A program made the position numbers and the translations under genes. Under the pieces are notes generated by a model that worked only from the letters and a program-made list of their open reading frames with translations, was not told where the DNA came from and ran no database searches. A DNA stretch of 37,019 nucleotides from Caldithrix abyssi (GTDB lineage: Bacteria; Calditrichota; Calditrichia; Calditrichales; Calditrichaceae): contig DRQG01000048.1 in NCBI GenBank assembly GCA_011369465.1, positions 1 through 37,019 on the forward strand, written 5' to 3'. Positions 15,938-24,867 of this stretch are shown piece after piece (position 1 is the stretch's first letter; each line of letters starts with the position of its first letter).

Positions 15938-17005
15938 ATGAGAAAACCTTTCATATATTTAGGTTTTATTTTACTTCTCTTGTTTATATTTTTGATTCCC
16001 CGTTTGTATGCCCAGGGTGGGGAAGAGGATTATGCTGTAAATTTTGCCGAAAATATTTCCAATCGCGGTACATCTGCGGCCGCTTTCCTGGAAATCGGAA
16101 TTGGAGCCAAAGCGTTGGGACTGGGCGGAGCATTTACTGCTTATGCCAATGATGCCTCAGCTCTTTATTGGAACCCCGCAGGAATTACCGAATTGAACAG
16201 AATCTCCGTTTCGGCAAATCATACGGGTTGGTTAGCAAACACCAAACTGGAATACTTTGGTCTCGTTCTGCCTGTGGGGGAATCCATTACTGTCGGATTG
16301 ATCCTTTCGGTCCTTGATTATGTTGATCAACAGCCGGTGCGTACAATCCTCCAGCCGGAAGGAACCGGTGAATATTATGATGCTTCGGATTTATTATTGG
16401 GTGTGAGCTTTGCTGTTAAATTGACCAATCGTTTTTCCTTTGGTTGTAATGCAAAGTATATTCAACAAAAAATATGGCACGAATCCGCTAAGGGTTTTGC
16501 GATTGATGTGGGCATACTTTATCATACGATTTGGGATGGCTTAACCATAGGCGCAAGTATATCAAACTTCGGAACAGATATGCAATTAAGCGGGCGAGAC
16601 CTTACACGCCCTTATGACGACGATCCGCAGAATTATTCTAATGATAAGCTAAATACACAGTTAAAAACAGATGCCTTTCCTTTACCCCTGCTTTTCAGGT
16701 TTGGGCTGGCATATACCATGGATATCAATTCTAATAATCAAATAACAGCCCTGATCGATCTAAATCATCCCAGCAGCAATGTTGAATATGTAAACACGGG
16801 TTTGGAATATATGCTGATGAAACGTTTTGCAATTAGAGCTGGATTCCAATCCCTTTTTGATTCCAGCCGTGAAAATGGGCTTACCTTTGGTGCCGGCCTG
16901 AATTACGATATCAGCAGCGCTTTTGGGATTACATTTAACTATGCCTATTCAGACTGGGGTATTCTGGGCAATGTACAACGTTTTTCTATAGACCTGGATT
17001 TCTAA
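15938..17005 (+). CDS. PorV/PorQ-family outer-membrane beta-barrel protein
   Basis: Outer-membrane protein of 355 residues, FadL-like barrel of the PorV/PorQ (UPF0164) family. Hallmarks: signal peptide ending LYAQ, then FLEIGIGAKALGLGGAFTAYANDASALYWNPAGI, the defining motif of the family, followed by alternating beta strands and a final aromatic residue (SIDLDF). PorV escorts T9SS cargo to the attachment machinery at the cell surface; other members accompany specific cargo. An in-frame TTG lies upstream at 15923, but GAGGA at 15927-15931 is 6 bases before the ATG at 15938 and the signal peptide starts there, so I chose 15938. It follows a T9SS-type cargo gene and sits in a locus with two more, so a cargo-specific shuttle role is plausible. 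Confidence 0.85.
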   Translation: MRKPFIYLGFILLLLFIFLIPRLYAQGGEEDYAVNFAENISNRGTSAAAFLEIGIGAKALGLGGAFTAYANDASALYWNPAGITELNRISVSANHTGWLANTKLEYFGLVLPVGESITVGLILSVLDYVDQQPVRTILQPEGTGEYYDASDLLLGVSFAVKLTNRFSFGCNAKYIQQKIWHESAKGFAIDVGILYHTIWDGLTIGASISNFGTDMQLSGRDLTRPYDDDPQNYSNDKLNTQLKTDAFPLPLLFRFGLAYTMDINSNNQITALIDLNHPSSNVEYVNTGLEYMLMKRFAIRAGFQSLFDSSRENGLTFGAGLNYDISSAFGITFNYAYSDWGILGNVQRFSIDLDF

Positions 17006-17017
17006 TGTTTTTGTATT

Positions 17018-18673
17018 ATGGGTAATAATTTAGTTCGCTCAAATAAAAAGAATAAGCTGTTCGATTTGGCAATTATAGGGGGAGGAATTAACGGAGCGGG
17101 TATTGCGCTTGATGCGGCATTGCGTGGTCTATCTGTTGTATTATTGGAAAAAGACGATTTTGGCAGTCATACTACCAGTGCATCGACTAAGCTTATTCAT
17201 GGTGGTTTACGTTATTTGGAATATTTCGATTTCGGCCTGGTAAGAGAATCCCTACGAGAGCGAGAACGGTTATTGCGCAATGCACCACATTTGGCCTGGC
17301 CGCTTAAACTGAATGTGCCGGTTTACCGGCACAGCAAGCGCGGTCCTGTACTTATAAAAGCGGGTATGATATTGTATGACATTCTCTCTTACGACAAGAG
17401 CTTACCTTCACACAACTTTTATCGGGTGGGAAATAACGGACATAGACTCCCTTTGGATAGTGGAATAAATAAGCAAGGACTAAGAGCAGTGGCCAGTTAT
17501 TATGACTGTCAGATCGGTTATCCCGAGAGGTTGTGTATAGAGGTTGTACTTAGCGCCCAAAGGGAAGGAGCGCTTACGCTGAATTATCATGAAGTATTAT
17601 CGGTCTCTGATCATACGGATCGTAAGACTTTGTTGATTCATGATAAAATCCATAACAGCAGATTAGAAATTTCTGCAAGAATGGTCGTAAATGCCGGTGG
17701 TATTTTCGTTGATGAGGTGAACAAACGCATAGATAACTCTATACCTCGGAAAATGGGGGGAACAAAAGGGAGTCATATCTTAATCCGTAAATTTGATCAT
17801 GGGCCTAAGAACGCGTATTATGTGGAAGCTGTTCAGGATGGTCGCCCATTTTTCGTTATTCCCTGGCGAGATTATTATTTAATAGGTACAACGGATATTT
17901 ATTATGATGGCGATTTAGATCATATTACTGCCAGCGAAGAGGAAGTTGACTATTTATTAACCGAATTACATCATCTTTTTCCCTCCTGGTCTGTAACAAA
18001 AAAAGATATTGTATATACCTATTCCGGGGTACGTCCATTGCCTTATGAGCCGGGGAAAAAAGAAAGTCAAATCACACGCAACCATATAATTTTGGACCAT
18101 GGAAAATTTGAGGGACCGGATAATTTAATTTCTATCATAGGAGGTAAACTTACCACCTATCGTAGTTTGGCTGAAGAATGTGTGGATCTGGTTTGCAGGA
18201 AACTCGGCTGTAGTACAAAATGTCTCACCCAATCTTATACATTAATCGGTGGTAAAGGATTCGTATCATATACTACAGATTTGGATAATCAGGTACGGGA
18301 ATATGCGCGAAGATTTACATTAAGTGAGAAAGTTGTTAAGCATCTTATATTGTATTATGGCAGTCGTTTTAAAGAGATATTAGCCCTCACCGAGAAAAAT
18401 CCGGAATTAAAACAAACAGTTTGCAAAAATAATTCAGACATTTTAGCGCAGGTTGTGTATGCAATTCAGGCTGAGCAGGCCAAAACTCTGGAAGATATAC
18501 TGCTTCGCCGCACATCGATTGGTACAAGTTTTTGTATGGGGCTGGATTGCGTTCAGAATATTGCTCCGCTTGCATCCGAATATTTGGACTGGAATGAAGA
18601 GCAGATGATGCAAGCAATAGAAAATTATATTGAATACATTTATATAAACCATAAAAATCATCTAAAAAACTAA
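17018..18673 (+). CDS. glpD: Aerobic glycerol-3-phosphate dehydrogenase GlpD (FAD, quinone-linked)
   Basis: Membrane-associated flavoenzyme of 551 residues that oxidises glycerol-3-phosphate to dihydroxyacetone phosphate and passes electrons to quinone. The FAD Rossmann motif G21-G-G-I-N-G-A-G28 is followed by the glutamate in VVLLEKDDFGSHTTSASTKL, and then IHGGLRYLEYFDFGLVRESL, the standard GlpA/GlpD signature. Further markers are GGTKGSHILI, FVIPWRDYYLIGTTD, YSGVRPL and GGKLTTYRSLAEE; a C-terminal helical domain with DILLRRTSIG closes the protein. Length fits GlpD. The start has no visible Shine-Dalgarno sequence; it lies 12 bases after the PorV-like gene and may depend on coupling. It is the cytoplasmic end of the pathway begun by GlpQ and GlpT. 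Confidence 0.95.
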   Translation: MGNNLVRSNKKNKLFDLAIIGGGINGAGIALDAALRGLSVVLLEKDDFGSHTTSASTKLIHGGLRYLEYFDFGLVRESLRERERLLRNAPHLAWPLKLNVPVYRHSKRGPVLIKAGMILYDILSYDKSLPSHNFYRVGNNGHRLPLDSGINKQGLRAVASYYDCQIGYPERLCIEVVLSAQREGALTLNYHEVLSVSDHTDRKTLLIHDKIHNSRLEISARMVVNAGGIFVDEVNKRIDNSIPRKMGGTKGSHILIRKFDHGPKNAYYVEAVQDGRPFFVIPWRDYYLIGTTDIYYDGDLDHITASEEEVDYLLTELHHLFPSWSVTKKDIVYTYSGVRPLPYEPGKKESQITRNHIILDHGKFEGPDNLISIIGGKLTTYRSLAEECVDLVCRKLGCSTKCLTQSYTLIGGKGFVSYTTDLDNQVREYARRFTLSEKVVKHLILYYGSRFKEILALTEKNPELKQTVCKNNSDILAQVVYAIQAEQAKTLEDILLRRTSIGTSFCMGLDCVQNIAPLASEYLDWNEEQMMQAIENYIEYIYINHKNHLKN

Positions 18674-18693
18674 ATATTTGAATAAACACAGTT

Positions 18694-18703
18694 AAGTTAA
18701 CTT
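18694..18703. promoter_or_regulatory. Palindrome AAGTTAACTT upstream of the gntR-type gene
   Basis: Perfect 10-bp palindrome in the 52-base gap between glpD and the regulator gene, touching a TATAAA (18704-18709) that could be a -10 box; TTGAAT (18678-18683) is the nearest -35-like word but the 20-base gap is too long. It does not match the HutC core found at the glpT promoter. It may be an autoregulatory site or chance in A/T-rich sequence. Confidence 0.3.
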
Positions 18704-18725
18704 TATAAATACAAGCGAGAAAGAC

Positions 18726-19532
18726 ATGGCGCCGTTTAATAAAAACTTTATGCCTAAGTTCTACCAAATATTCGAAGATTTGTATAAGGATATACGGGAA
18801 GGACATTATCAGGAAGGGGATCGTATTCCCAGCGAGAGCGAACTCATACAAAAGTATCAGGTAAGCAGGGGAACCATTCGTGAGGCGCTTAAGATGCTTT
18901 TGCACCAGGGTTTTATTATACGCGAAAAAGGTAAGGGCACTTTTGTTACTTATAAAAAAATCGAACAGGATGCGATGCGTTTAATGGGCTTTACCGAATT
19001 AATGAATATGCATAATAAGAAGGCCTCAGCGCGGATTCTGGAAATTAAAACCAAAAAGGCAAGTAAAAGAATCCGCAAGTTAATGGGGCTTAGCGAAACG
19101 GGTTTGATTACCAAAATTCAACGACTTCGGTTCGGAAATGATGAGCCTTTGATAATTGAACGTTCATATTTTGTTTACGAGTTGTTTAAAATATTCCTGA
19201 AATTTGATCTGGAAAAAGAATCGATCTACAGCCTGATGTACCGTGAAACGAATTTACGTTTAGGTAGTGCTCAACAAAGTTTTGAAGCGGTTTTGGCCGG
19301 ACCTGAAGAAAGCAAACTGTTAAATATCCAACCGGGCAGCCCTTTATTGTTAATGAAACGACTTATTTTTACAAATGAAGGAAAACCATTTCAGTATTCG
19401 GAAGATATGTATCGAAGTGATAAACTTAAATTTACCGTCAAAACGCTGATGTATGACGAAACTCACTCCCGTTTTGACACCTCGATTGGATTGGTAATAA
19501 ACGATCTCAAAACCAACGTACCCACAACCTAA
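18726..19532 (+). CDS. GntR-family (HutC subfamily) transcriptional regulator with UTRA domain
   Basis: Cytoplasmic one-component regulator of 268 residues. The winged helix-turn-helix (about 10-75) has the canonical GntR sequence: YKDIREGHYQEGDRIPSESELIQKYQVSRGTIREAL...FIIREKGKGTFV. The C-terminal part (about 90-255) has UTRA-domain features: an early beta strand with ILEIK, TGLITKIQRLRFGNDEPLIIERSYF, LLNIQPGSPLLLMKRLIF and YSEDMYRSDKLKF. UTRA domains bind small effectors, often sugars or phosphorylated metabolites, which relieve repression. Inside a glp locus the effector may be glycerol-3-phosphate or a related compound (inference). A HutC-consensus site lies in the glpT promoter. This differs from the E. 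coli design, where a DeoR-type GlpR controls the regulon. Confidence 0.9.
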   Translation: MAPFNKNFMPKFYQIFEDLYKDIREGHYQEGDRIPSESELIQKYQVSRGTIREALKMLLHQGFIIREKGKGTFVTYKKIEQDAMRLMGFTELMNMHNKKASARILEIKTKKASKRIRKLMGLSETGLITKIQRLRFGNDEPLIIERSYFVYELFKIFLKFDLEKESIYSLMYRETNLRLGSAQQSFEAVLAGPEESKLLNIQPGSPLLLMKRLIFTNEGKPFQYSEDMYRSDKLKFTVKTLMYDETHSRFDTSIGLVINDLKTNVPTT

Positions 19533-19606
19533 GGAGGCTGCTTATGGTACAACAGTTCCTATCTCAGATAAGTCTAAATTATTTAATCAACAAGAAAGGA
19601 GAATGT

Positions 19607-22174
19607 ATGAAGAAGTTTCTTTTTACCATTCTGCTAATTGCTATCTTATTGCCTGCTACAACATTTGCGCAATGGGGTAATGCTCTTCATTTTACCTGGC
19701 AGGAGCATGACAGGGTAATTGTACCAAGCGCACCGGACCTGTTTCCGTTTGTGCTTAACGCAGGAACAATTGAAATGTGGTTTAAACCCGATTCTATCCT
19801 GAAATCGGATACCCATGATCCTGACTATACCTATTTGTTCAGTAAAAATCTGGGTGGGAACAATGAAGGGGATATGGGCCTCACCTGGAAACGGGGTTCG
19901 GGTAGTTTACAATGCTTTGTTCAGGATGGCAATGTAACCCAGGATGTGTATCCTGATATCACAATATGGGAACCTCGTTGGTATCACATAGCGTATGTCT
20001 GGGATACCGAGGACTCCATGCGCGTTTTTATAGACGGCGTAATGAGCGCAGATATTGAGCCAAATGAAGAAGGTGAAACCTGCCTGCCCGTTTATGGCGG
20101 AACTCAGGAAATCGTTATCGGAAGTGGCGCCGTGAATCTGTTGGATGCCCGTTTTGAGACATTCCGGGGCACGATTGATGAAGTACGTCTTTCGGCAATC
20201 GCCCGTTATACATCCGATTTTACGCCAGCGACCCAACCTTTTGAAGTAGATGAATATACCATAGCCCTGTGGCATTTTGATGAGGGAAGCGGGGACGTTG
20301 CCGAAGATGTTACGGGTAATGGCTTCACCGGTATTTTGGGCGATCCGGATTCGGTCGGTTATGCCGACCCGGAATGGGTAAAAGTGCAGCGTGATTTAAA
20401 ACTGCTCATTAACGAAGTGTTAGTAGATCCTGCGACTTCCGTGGAAGATGGTGACGCGAATGGCGATGGTGTCAGACACGCTCAGGAAGATGAGTTTGTC
20501 GAATTCATCAATGTTTCCGGTTCACCTTTGGATTTAACAGGCTGGAAAGTAGGAGACGATGAACGTATCGACTTCCAATTTCCGGATGGCTATGTATTGG
20601 AACCATACGACTTTTTAACCATCTTTGGTGGAGGCGATGTTTCCAATGTACCGGGGTATGATCCGGATCCGTTAAAAACACGTGTTTTTGCTACAGGAGA
20701 TAGTATAGGAAACGGATTAGCCAATAGCGGAGACTACTTAGTTGTTCAATCGCCCGATGGTAACCACGATATGTACTTTGCCTATGGGAAAAAATATGGC
20801 GCCGGGCCGCCTACCAGCGATGCCGTTTCTGGTATTGATACCTGGGAATTTGAGATAGAAACTGCAGCAGATGCAGGCAATAATAACTCGGTAACTCGCT
20901 ATCCGGATGCTGATCAGGAGAAAGAAGATCCATTTGTTGAACATTTGGTAGCTAGTGACAGCTCTGCAACGTTTTCTCCCAATACAACAATTGATGGGCA
21001 TCCTAAATTATCCTTTAGTATTGATGTGAATGCAGTACCCGCTAGCGGGGGTACGGTGAGCAAAGATCCGGATAGCTCCAGTTACACCTATGGCGATTAT
21101 GTCTCACTCCAGGCAACGCCGGCCGACTTTTTCGTCTTTGACCATTGGGGATTTGGTGACGAAACTAACAATGCCAATCCCCTGGATATTGTAGTGACGG
21201 GTAGCCAAACTTATACGGCCTATTTCAGCAACATGTATGGCGTAACTCCCACGATTATAGTCAATGAATTGCTTGCTGACCCTTCTTCCGATCCTATTTT
21301 AGGCGACGCCAACGGTGATGGCGTTCGGGACGGAAGCCAGGATGAATTTGTTGAACTTATTAATGTAGGTACGGAAGAGGTTGATATGACCGGTTTTCAG
21401 GCCGGTGATGATGAACAGCTCAGTTTTACTTTCCCTGATGGTTACATTATGAAACCGGGACAAATCGTAGCTATCTTCGGAGGCGGTGATATATCCAATG
21501 TACCTGGTTATGATGCTGACCCGCTGAAGACTAGGGTTTTTGTGTCGGATACAACGGATAAACTGGGTAACGGTCTGGCCAACAGTGGCGACTATTTTCT
21601 GCTTATTTCACCGGATGGAAGTTATGACCTGTATATGGGTTATAACAGCAAATACAATAATGGTCCGCCAACATCCGATGTGGTTTCCGGAATAGATTTT
21701 GAAATTCGTATTGAAACTCAAGCGGTGGCTAATAACAATAACTCGGTCACCCGGAATCCGGATGGCGATGTTAGTGTAAGTGATCCGTTTATGGAACACG
21801 ATTCGGTAAACGGTAAGCCTTTCTCACCTGCTCAGACGATTAATGGTAAAGATTCGCTGACTACTATTACCAATGACGACAATACCGGGTTACCACGAAA
21901 GTTCAGCTTAAAACAAAATTATCCGAATCCATTCAATCCGACTACAACCATCGCTTTTGACGTACCCAGATCCTCGAAAATTGTTCTATCTATTTATAAC
22001 GTACGGGGACAAAAAATAAGAACTCTGGTTAATCAAACGTTTTCTCCGGGGCGATATAAAGTGGAATGGGATGGTAAAAACAATCTGAACAGACAAATGC
22101 CCACCGGAATTTACTTTTACAAGATAGAAGCGGATGGATTCGAATCTGTTCATAAAATGATTTTAATGAAATGA
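19607..22174 (+). CDS. T9SS-exported protein with LamG-like domain, two lamin-tail (LTD) domains and a sorting domain
   Basis: Secreted 855-residue protein. Order of parts: signal peptide (ending ATTFAQ); LamG/concanavalin-like domain (about 18-250: GTIEMWFKPDS...WYHIAYVWD...GTIDEVRLS); LTD 1 (about 266-465: LINEVLVDP...FVEFINVS...LTGWKVGDD); a short 'bacterial repeat' beta module (about 466-545); LTD 2 (about 551-748); and a type A T9SS sorting domain (about 766-855: NYPNPFNPTTTI...IYNVRGQKIRTL...GIYFYKI). Each LTD carries an EF-hand-like loop of the form DANGDGVR...DEF. Two in-frame starts exist: ATG 19544 behind AAGGAGG and ATG 19607 behind AAGGAG (5-base gap). The second begins a clean signal peptide, so I prefer it. 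Role unknown; probably surface binding of polymer or lipid material. Confidence 0.8.
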   Translation: MKKFLFTILLIAILLPATTFAQWGNALHFTWQEHDRVIVPSAPDLFPFVLNAGTIEMWFKPDSILKSDTHDPDYTYLFSKNLGGNNEGDMGLTWKRGSGSLQCFVQDGNVTQDVYPDITIWEPRWYHIAYVWDTEDSMRVFIDGVMSADIEPNEEGETCLPVYGGTQEIVIGSGAVNLLDARFETFRGTIDEVRLSAIARYTSDFTPATQPFEVDEYTIALWHFDEGSGDVAEDVTGNGFTGILGDPDSVGYADPEWVKVQRDLKLLINEVLVDPATSVEDGDANGDGVRHAQEDEFVEFINVSGSPLDLTGWKVGDDERIDFQFPDGYVLEPYDFLTIFGGGDVSNVPGYDPDPLKTRVFATGDSIGNGLANSGDYLVVQSPDGNHDMYFAYGKKYGAGPPTSDAVSGIDTWEFEIETAADAGNNNSVTRYPDADQEKEDPFVEHLVASDSSATFSPNTTIDGHPKLSFSIDVNAVPASGGTVSKDPDSSSYTYGDYVSLQATPADFFVFDHWGFGDETNNANPLDIVVTGSQTYTAYFSNMYGVTPTIIVNELLADPSSDPILGDANGDGVRDGSQDEFVELINVGTEEVDMTGFQAGDDEQLSFTFPDGYIMKPGQIVAIFGGGDISNVPGYDADPLKTRVFVSDTTDKLGNGLANSGDYFLLISPDGSYDLYMGYNSKYNNGPPTSDVVSGIDFEIRIETQAVANNNNSVTRNPDGDVSVSDPFMEHDSVNGKPFSPAQTINGKDSLTTITNDDNTGLPRKFSLKQNYPNPFNPTTTIAFDVPRSSKIVLSIYNVRGQKIRTLVNQTFSPGRYKVEWDGKNNLNRQMPTGIYFYKIEADGFESVHKMILMK

Positions 22175-22186
22175 TTTTTTTAACCG

Positions 22187-22219
22187 GCCACCATAGCTAT
22201 TAGCTATGGTGGCTTTTTT
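22187..22219 (+). terminator. Rho-independent terminator between the two LTD genes
   Basis: Perfect 12-bp stem GCCACCATAGCT (22187-22198) / AGCTATGGTGGC (22202-22213) with loop ATT, followed by six T residues (22214-22219). This is a textbook intrinsic terminator 12 bases after the stop of the first LTD gene. The following gene starts only 19 bases beyond the T-run, leaving almost no space for a promoter of its own, so partial readthrough is likely. Confidence 0.92.
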
Positions 22220-22238
22220 AACATTAGATTTGATCAAA

Positions 22239-24863
22239 ATGATAATAAAAAAAATATTATTCGTATTTATTTTACTGTTATTTATCCACAGCAATGCCGC
22301 AGCTCAGCATAAAATTTTGTTCCGATATAATGCGGACTACGATGTAAGCTCGGAATTACAAACTCCGGTCATAGTCTCAAATGTATCTGTGAATCAACGT
22401 ACGGAAGATAGCGAAGAAGTGGCGCGCGGGACAGATGGGTGGGGGTATTCATCCCGCAATACGGCATATTTTTATGTTGATTCTTCTACCATTGTCTCAA
22501 CAGAAAATGCGTATTTGAGCGCTTTTGGTTATTTTGAAGTAGCCGGTGAATTGTGGGTTAAAATATTTTCGCTCGATGGCAATTTGGTAACCTGGGACGA
22601 TACAAGCAAAGCTCACGGCGTCAGGTTGTCTCTCCAGGATGGTCATTTGATTTTATATGCTCGCCTTTCCAATGAAACTTATAGTCTTGTAATGCCTGAA
22701 CAAGTTTCTACATCCGAATGGCTCAGGATAGGCTGGTATTGTCGGGTAGGTGACGATTCCATTGAACAAAGCATCCAAATAAATGGGTTTGAACAAGCGT
22801 ATCAAAAAGTAGCGTTACGAGCTGGAGTGGGCTTCACAGTGCTCAATGCGCAGGTTCAATTGGGATATACTGCGGTAGATAGTTTAGAAAAAAGCTTTAA
22901 AGGAGAGCTGTATGCTGCCATACTGAGAAATTATATTCCTGTTAATGCATACCGTTCGGCAGGCGGTCCTGCCGATGGCAGTGCCTATATGGGGTTGGTT
23001 GCCTATCATGATTATCCGCCAAATGGCAGCGAAGAATCCATGGACATGCGTATAAGCGATAATCTGACACCCATAACGAGGACAATATTCGTTCCCTATT
23101 TGAATGATGAATTTATCCCCCAGGGAGTAACCAATTCATACGAAGATGAAGATTTTGCCGATTCAACCGGGATGATCTATATATCGTTATACCATAAAAC
23201 CGTTGATGGGACTACTCGTCTCAAGCGTTCCATTATTGTGGAAATTGATCCCGAAAATGGAAAGGTGCGGCGTTGTTTTCGCCTTACCGGACAAATGAAA
23301 ACCGGGCACAATGGAGGTATTGCCTTCAAAAATAATGCTATTTATGTAGCCACAGGTTCACAGGTGGAAGTCTATCCTATACCGCAGTTTACGGGATCAG
23401 GAACTGAAAAATATCAGGATCTGGCAACAGACTATAGTAATCTGTACACTGTTCAGTCAAAGGCATCGTTTATTACCTATTATAGTGATACAATCTGGGT
23501 TGGAGATTATCGAACTTCTAGTGACTCGAACAAACCATATCTTTACGGATATCCTTTGGATGATGCTGGTCGAATATTGACTTCCGAGGTTCCCAAAATT
23601 TACCGCTTACCGTATAATACTCAAGGTGTAGCCTGGCGTATTATACATGGTGAGCGATATTTATTTATCAGCAAAACGGGTATGAGTGATGGCAGTCGTA
23701 TTTACCGTTGTAAGTACAGCGATTTATCTAAGTTTGCTGAACCCGTGATCGACACATCCTTCACAGTTCCCAGTGGCGGAGAGGACATCAGTTTTAATGC
23801 AAAGGGCGAATTGATTAATGTGTCAGAATCTGGCGCTAAGTATTTTCAGAAGAAATCCTCGCCGTGGAACACATTCTATCCCTTTATTTTTACTATATCC
23901 GAAGAAGTCCTTTCCGAAAACATCGATGAAGATGAAAATGAAATACCGATCCTTATAAATGAAGTTCTGGTTGACCCCGATACCGATGAAAAAATGGGGG
24001 ATGCCAACAATGATGGAATGCGCAACAGCTGGCAGGATGAATTTGTGGAAATTTTAAATATTTCAGACCTGCCGTTTGATTTGAGCGGATGGAAACTGGG
24101 CGACGATGAGCGATTGAATTTTACTTTTCCCGAAGATTATGTATTATACGCCCATCAGTTCGTTGTGGTCTTCGGTGGAGGAAATGTCAGCAAAGTGCCG
24201 GGCTATGACCCCGATCCCCTAATAACAAAAGTCTTTGCAACGGATGACAGTATAGGAAACGGTCTAGCCAATTCCGGAGACTATGTATTACTTGTATCTC
24301 CATCAGGACAGATGGATATGTATTTAGCTTACGGTTCCAAAGCTGATGCCGGGCCTCCGAGCGGTTCAATTGTTGAAGGTATTGCCTGGGAAGTACAAGA
24401 ATCCACTTTTGCCAAAGCTGATAACAATAATTCCCTCACACGTAGTCCGGATGGTCAAAATTCCCTTAACGATAACTTTGTGGAACATTTGGCGGTTTCT
24501 GATAAACCTTTTTCGCCAGGTACAACAATAAATGGCCTGGATTCTGTTGTCACAATATTCGGTGATGAAAAGAGTACTCTTTTATATAAAAACCGTATTT
24601 ACAATAGCTATCCTAATCCTTTTAATAGCTCTACGGTTGTCACATTTGAGTTAAATGATGATTTTGATTTGGAAATAACTATGTATAATTTGCTTGGTCA
24701 AAGAGTGCGCACTTTTGAACCCAGAAAGTATTACAAAGGTTCTAATTTGCTACGCTGGAATGGTACGGACGATGAAGGAAATGTGCTTCCCTCGGGGGTT
24801 TATTTTATAGCCATTAGGTCAAAAAAATTTTCTTTGCTTCATAAAATGGTTCTTGTCCGATAA
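22239..24863 (+). CDS. T9SS-exported protein with beta-rich/propeller-like region, LTD domain and sorting domain
   Basis: Secreted 874-residue protein, partly paralogous to the LTD protein upstream. Order: signal peptide (ending NAAAQ); a LamG-like beta-sandwich (about 40-245); a middle region (about 270-555) with strand repeats such as GMIYISLYHKT, GGIAFKNNAIYVATGSQVEVY and DTIWVGDY that suggest a beta-propeller; one LTD (about 571-770: LINEVLVDP...FVEILNIS...LSGWKLGDDE) with the EF-hand-like loop DANNDGMR...DEF; and a T9SS sorting domain (about 789-874: SYPNPFNSSTVVTF...MYNLLGQRVRTF...GVYFIAI). An in-frame ATG at 22206 lies inside the terminator stem and has no signal peptide directly after it; ATG 22239 does, so I chose that. 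The propeller may be catalytic (esterase/phytase-like) but I see no decisive motif. Confidence 0.75.
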   Translation: MIIKKILFVFILLLFIHSNAAAQHKILFRYNADYDVSSELQTPVIVSNVSVNQRTEDSEEVARGTDGWGYSSRNTAYFYVDSSTIVSTENAYLSAFGYFEVAGELWVKIFSLDGNLVTWDDTSKAHGVRLSLQDGHLILYARLSNETYSLVMPEQVSTSEWLRIGWYCRVGDDSIEQSIQINGFEQAYQKVALRAGVGFTVLNAQVQLGYTAVDSLEKSFKGELYAAILRNYIPVNAYRSAGGPADGSAYMGLVAYHDYPPNGSEESMDMRISDNLTPITRTIFVPYLNDEFIPQGVTNSYEDEDFADSTGMIYISLYHKTVDGTTRLKRSIIVEIDPENGKVRRCFRLTGQMKTGHNGGIAFKNNAIYVATGSQVEVYPIPQFTGSGTEKYQDLATDYSNLYTVQSKASFITYYSDTIWVGDYRTSSDSNKPYLYGYPLDDAGRILTSEVPKIYRLPYNTQGVAWRIIHGERYLFISKTGMSDGSRIYRCKYSDLSKFAEPVIDTSFTVPSGGEDISFNAKGELINVSESGAKYFQKKSSPWNTFYPFIFTISEEVLSENIDEDENEIPILINEVLVDPDTDEKMGDANNDGMRNSWQDEFVEILNISDLPFDLSGWKLGDDERLNFTFPEDYVLYAHQFVVVFGGGNVSKVPGYDPDPLITKVFATDDSIGNGLANSGDYVLLVSPSGQMDMYLAYGSKADAGPPSGSIVEGIAWEVQESTFAKADNNNSLTRSPDGQNSLNDNFVEHLAVSDKPFSPGTTINGLDSVVTIFGDEKSTLLYKNRIYNSYPNPFNSSTVVTFELNDDFDLEITMYNLLGQRVRTFEPRKYYKGSNLLRWNGTDDEGNVLPSGVYFIAIRSKKFSLLHKMVLVR

Positions 24864-24867
24864 TTCT

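Noticed and set aside
22206-22238. ATG at 22206 as start of the second LTD protein
   Set aside because: It lies inside the perfect terminator stem and adds 11 residues before an intact signal peptide that starts at 22239.
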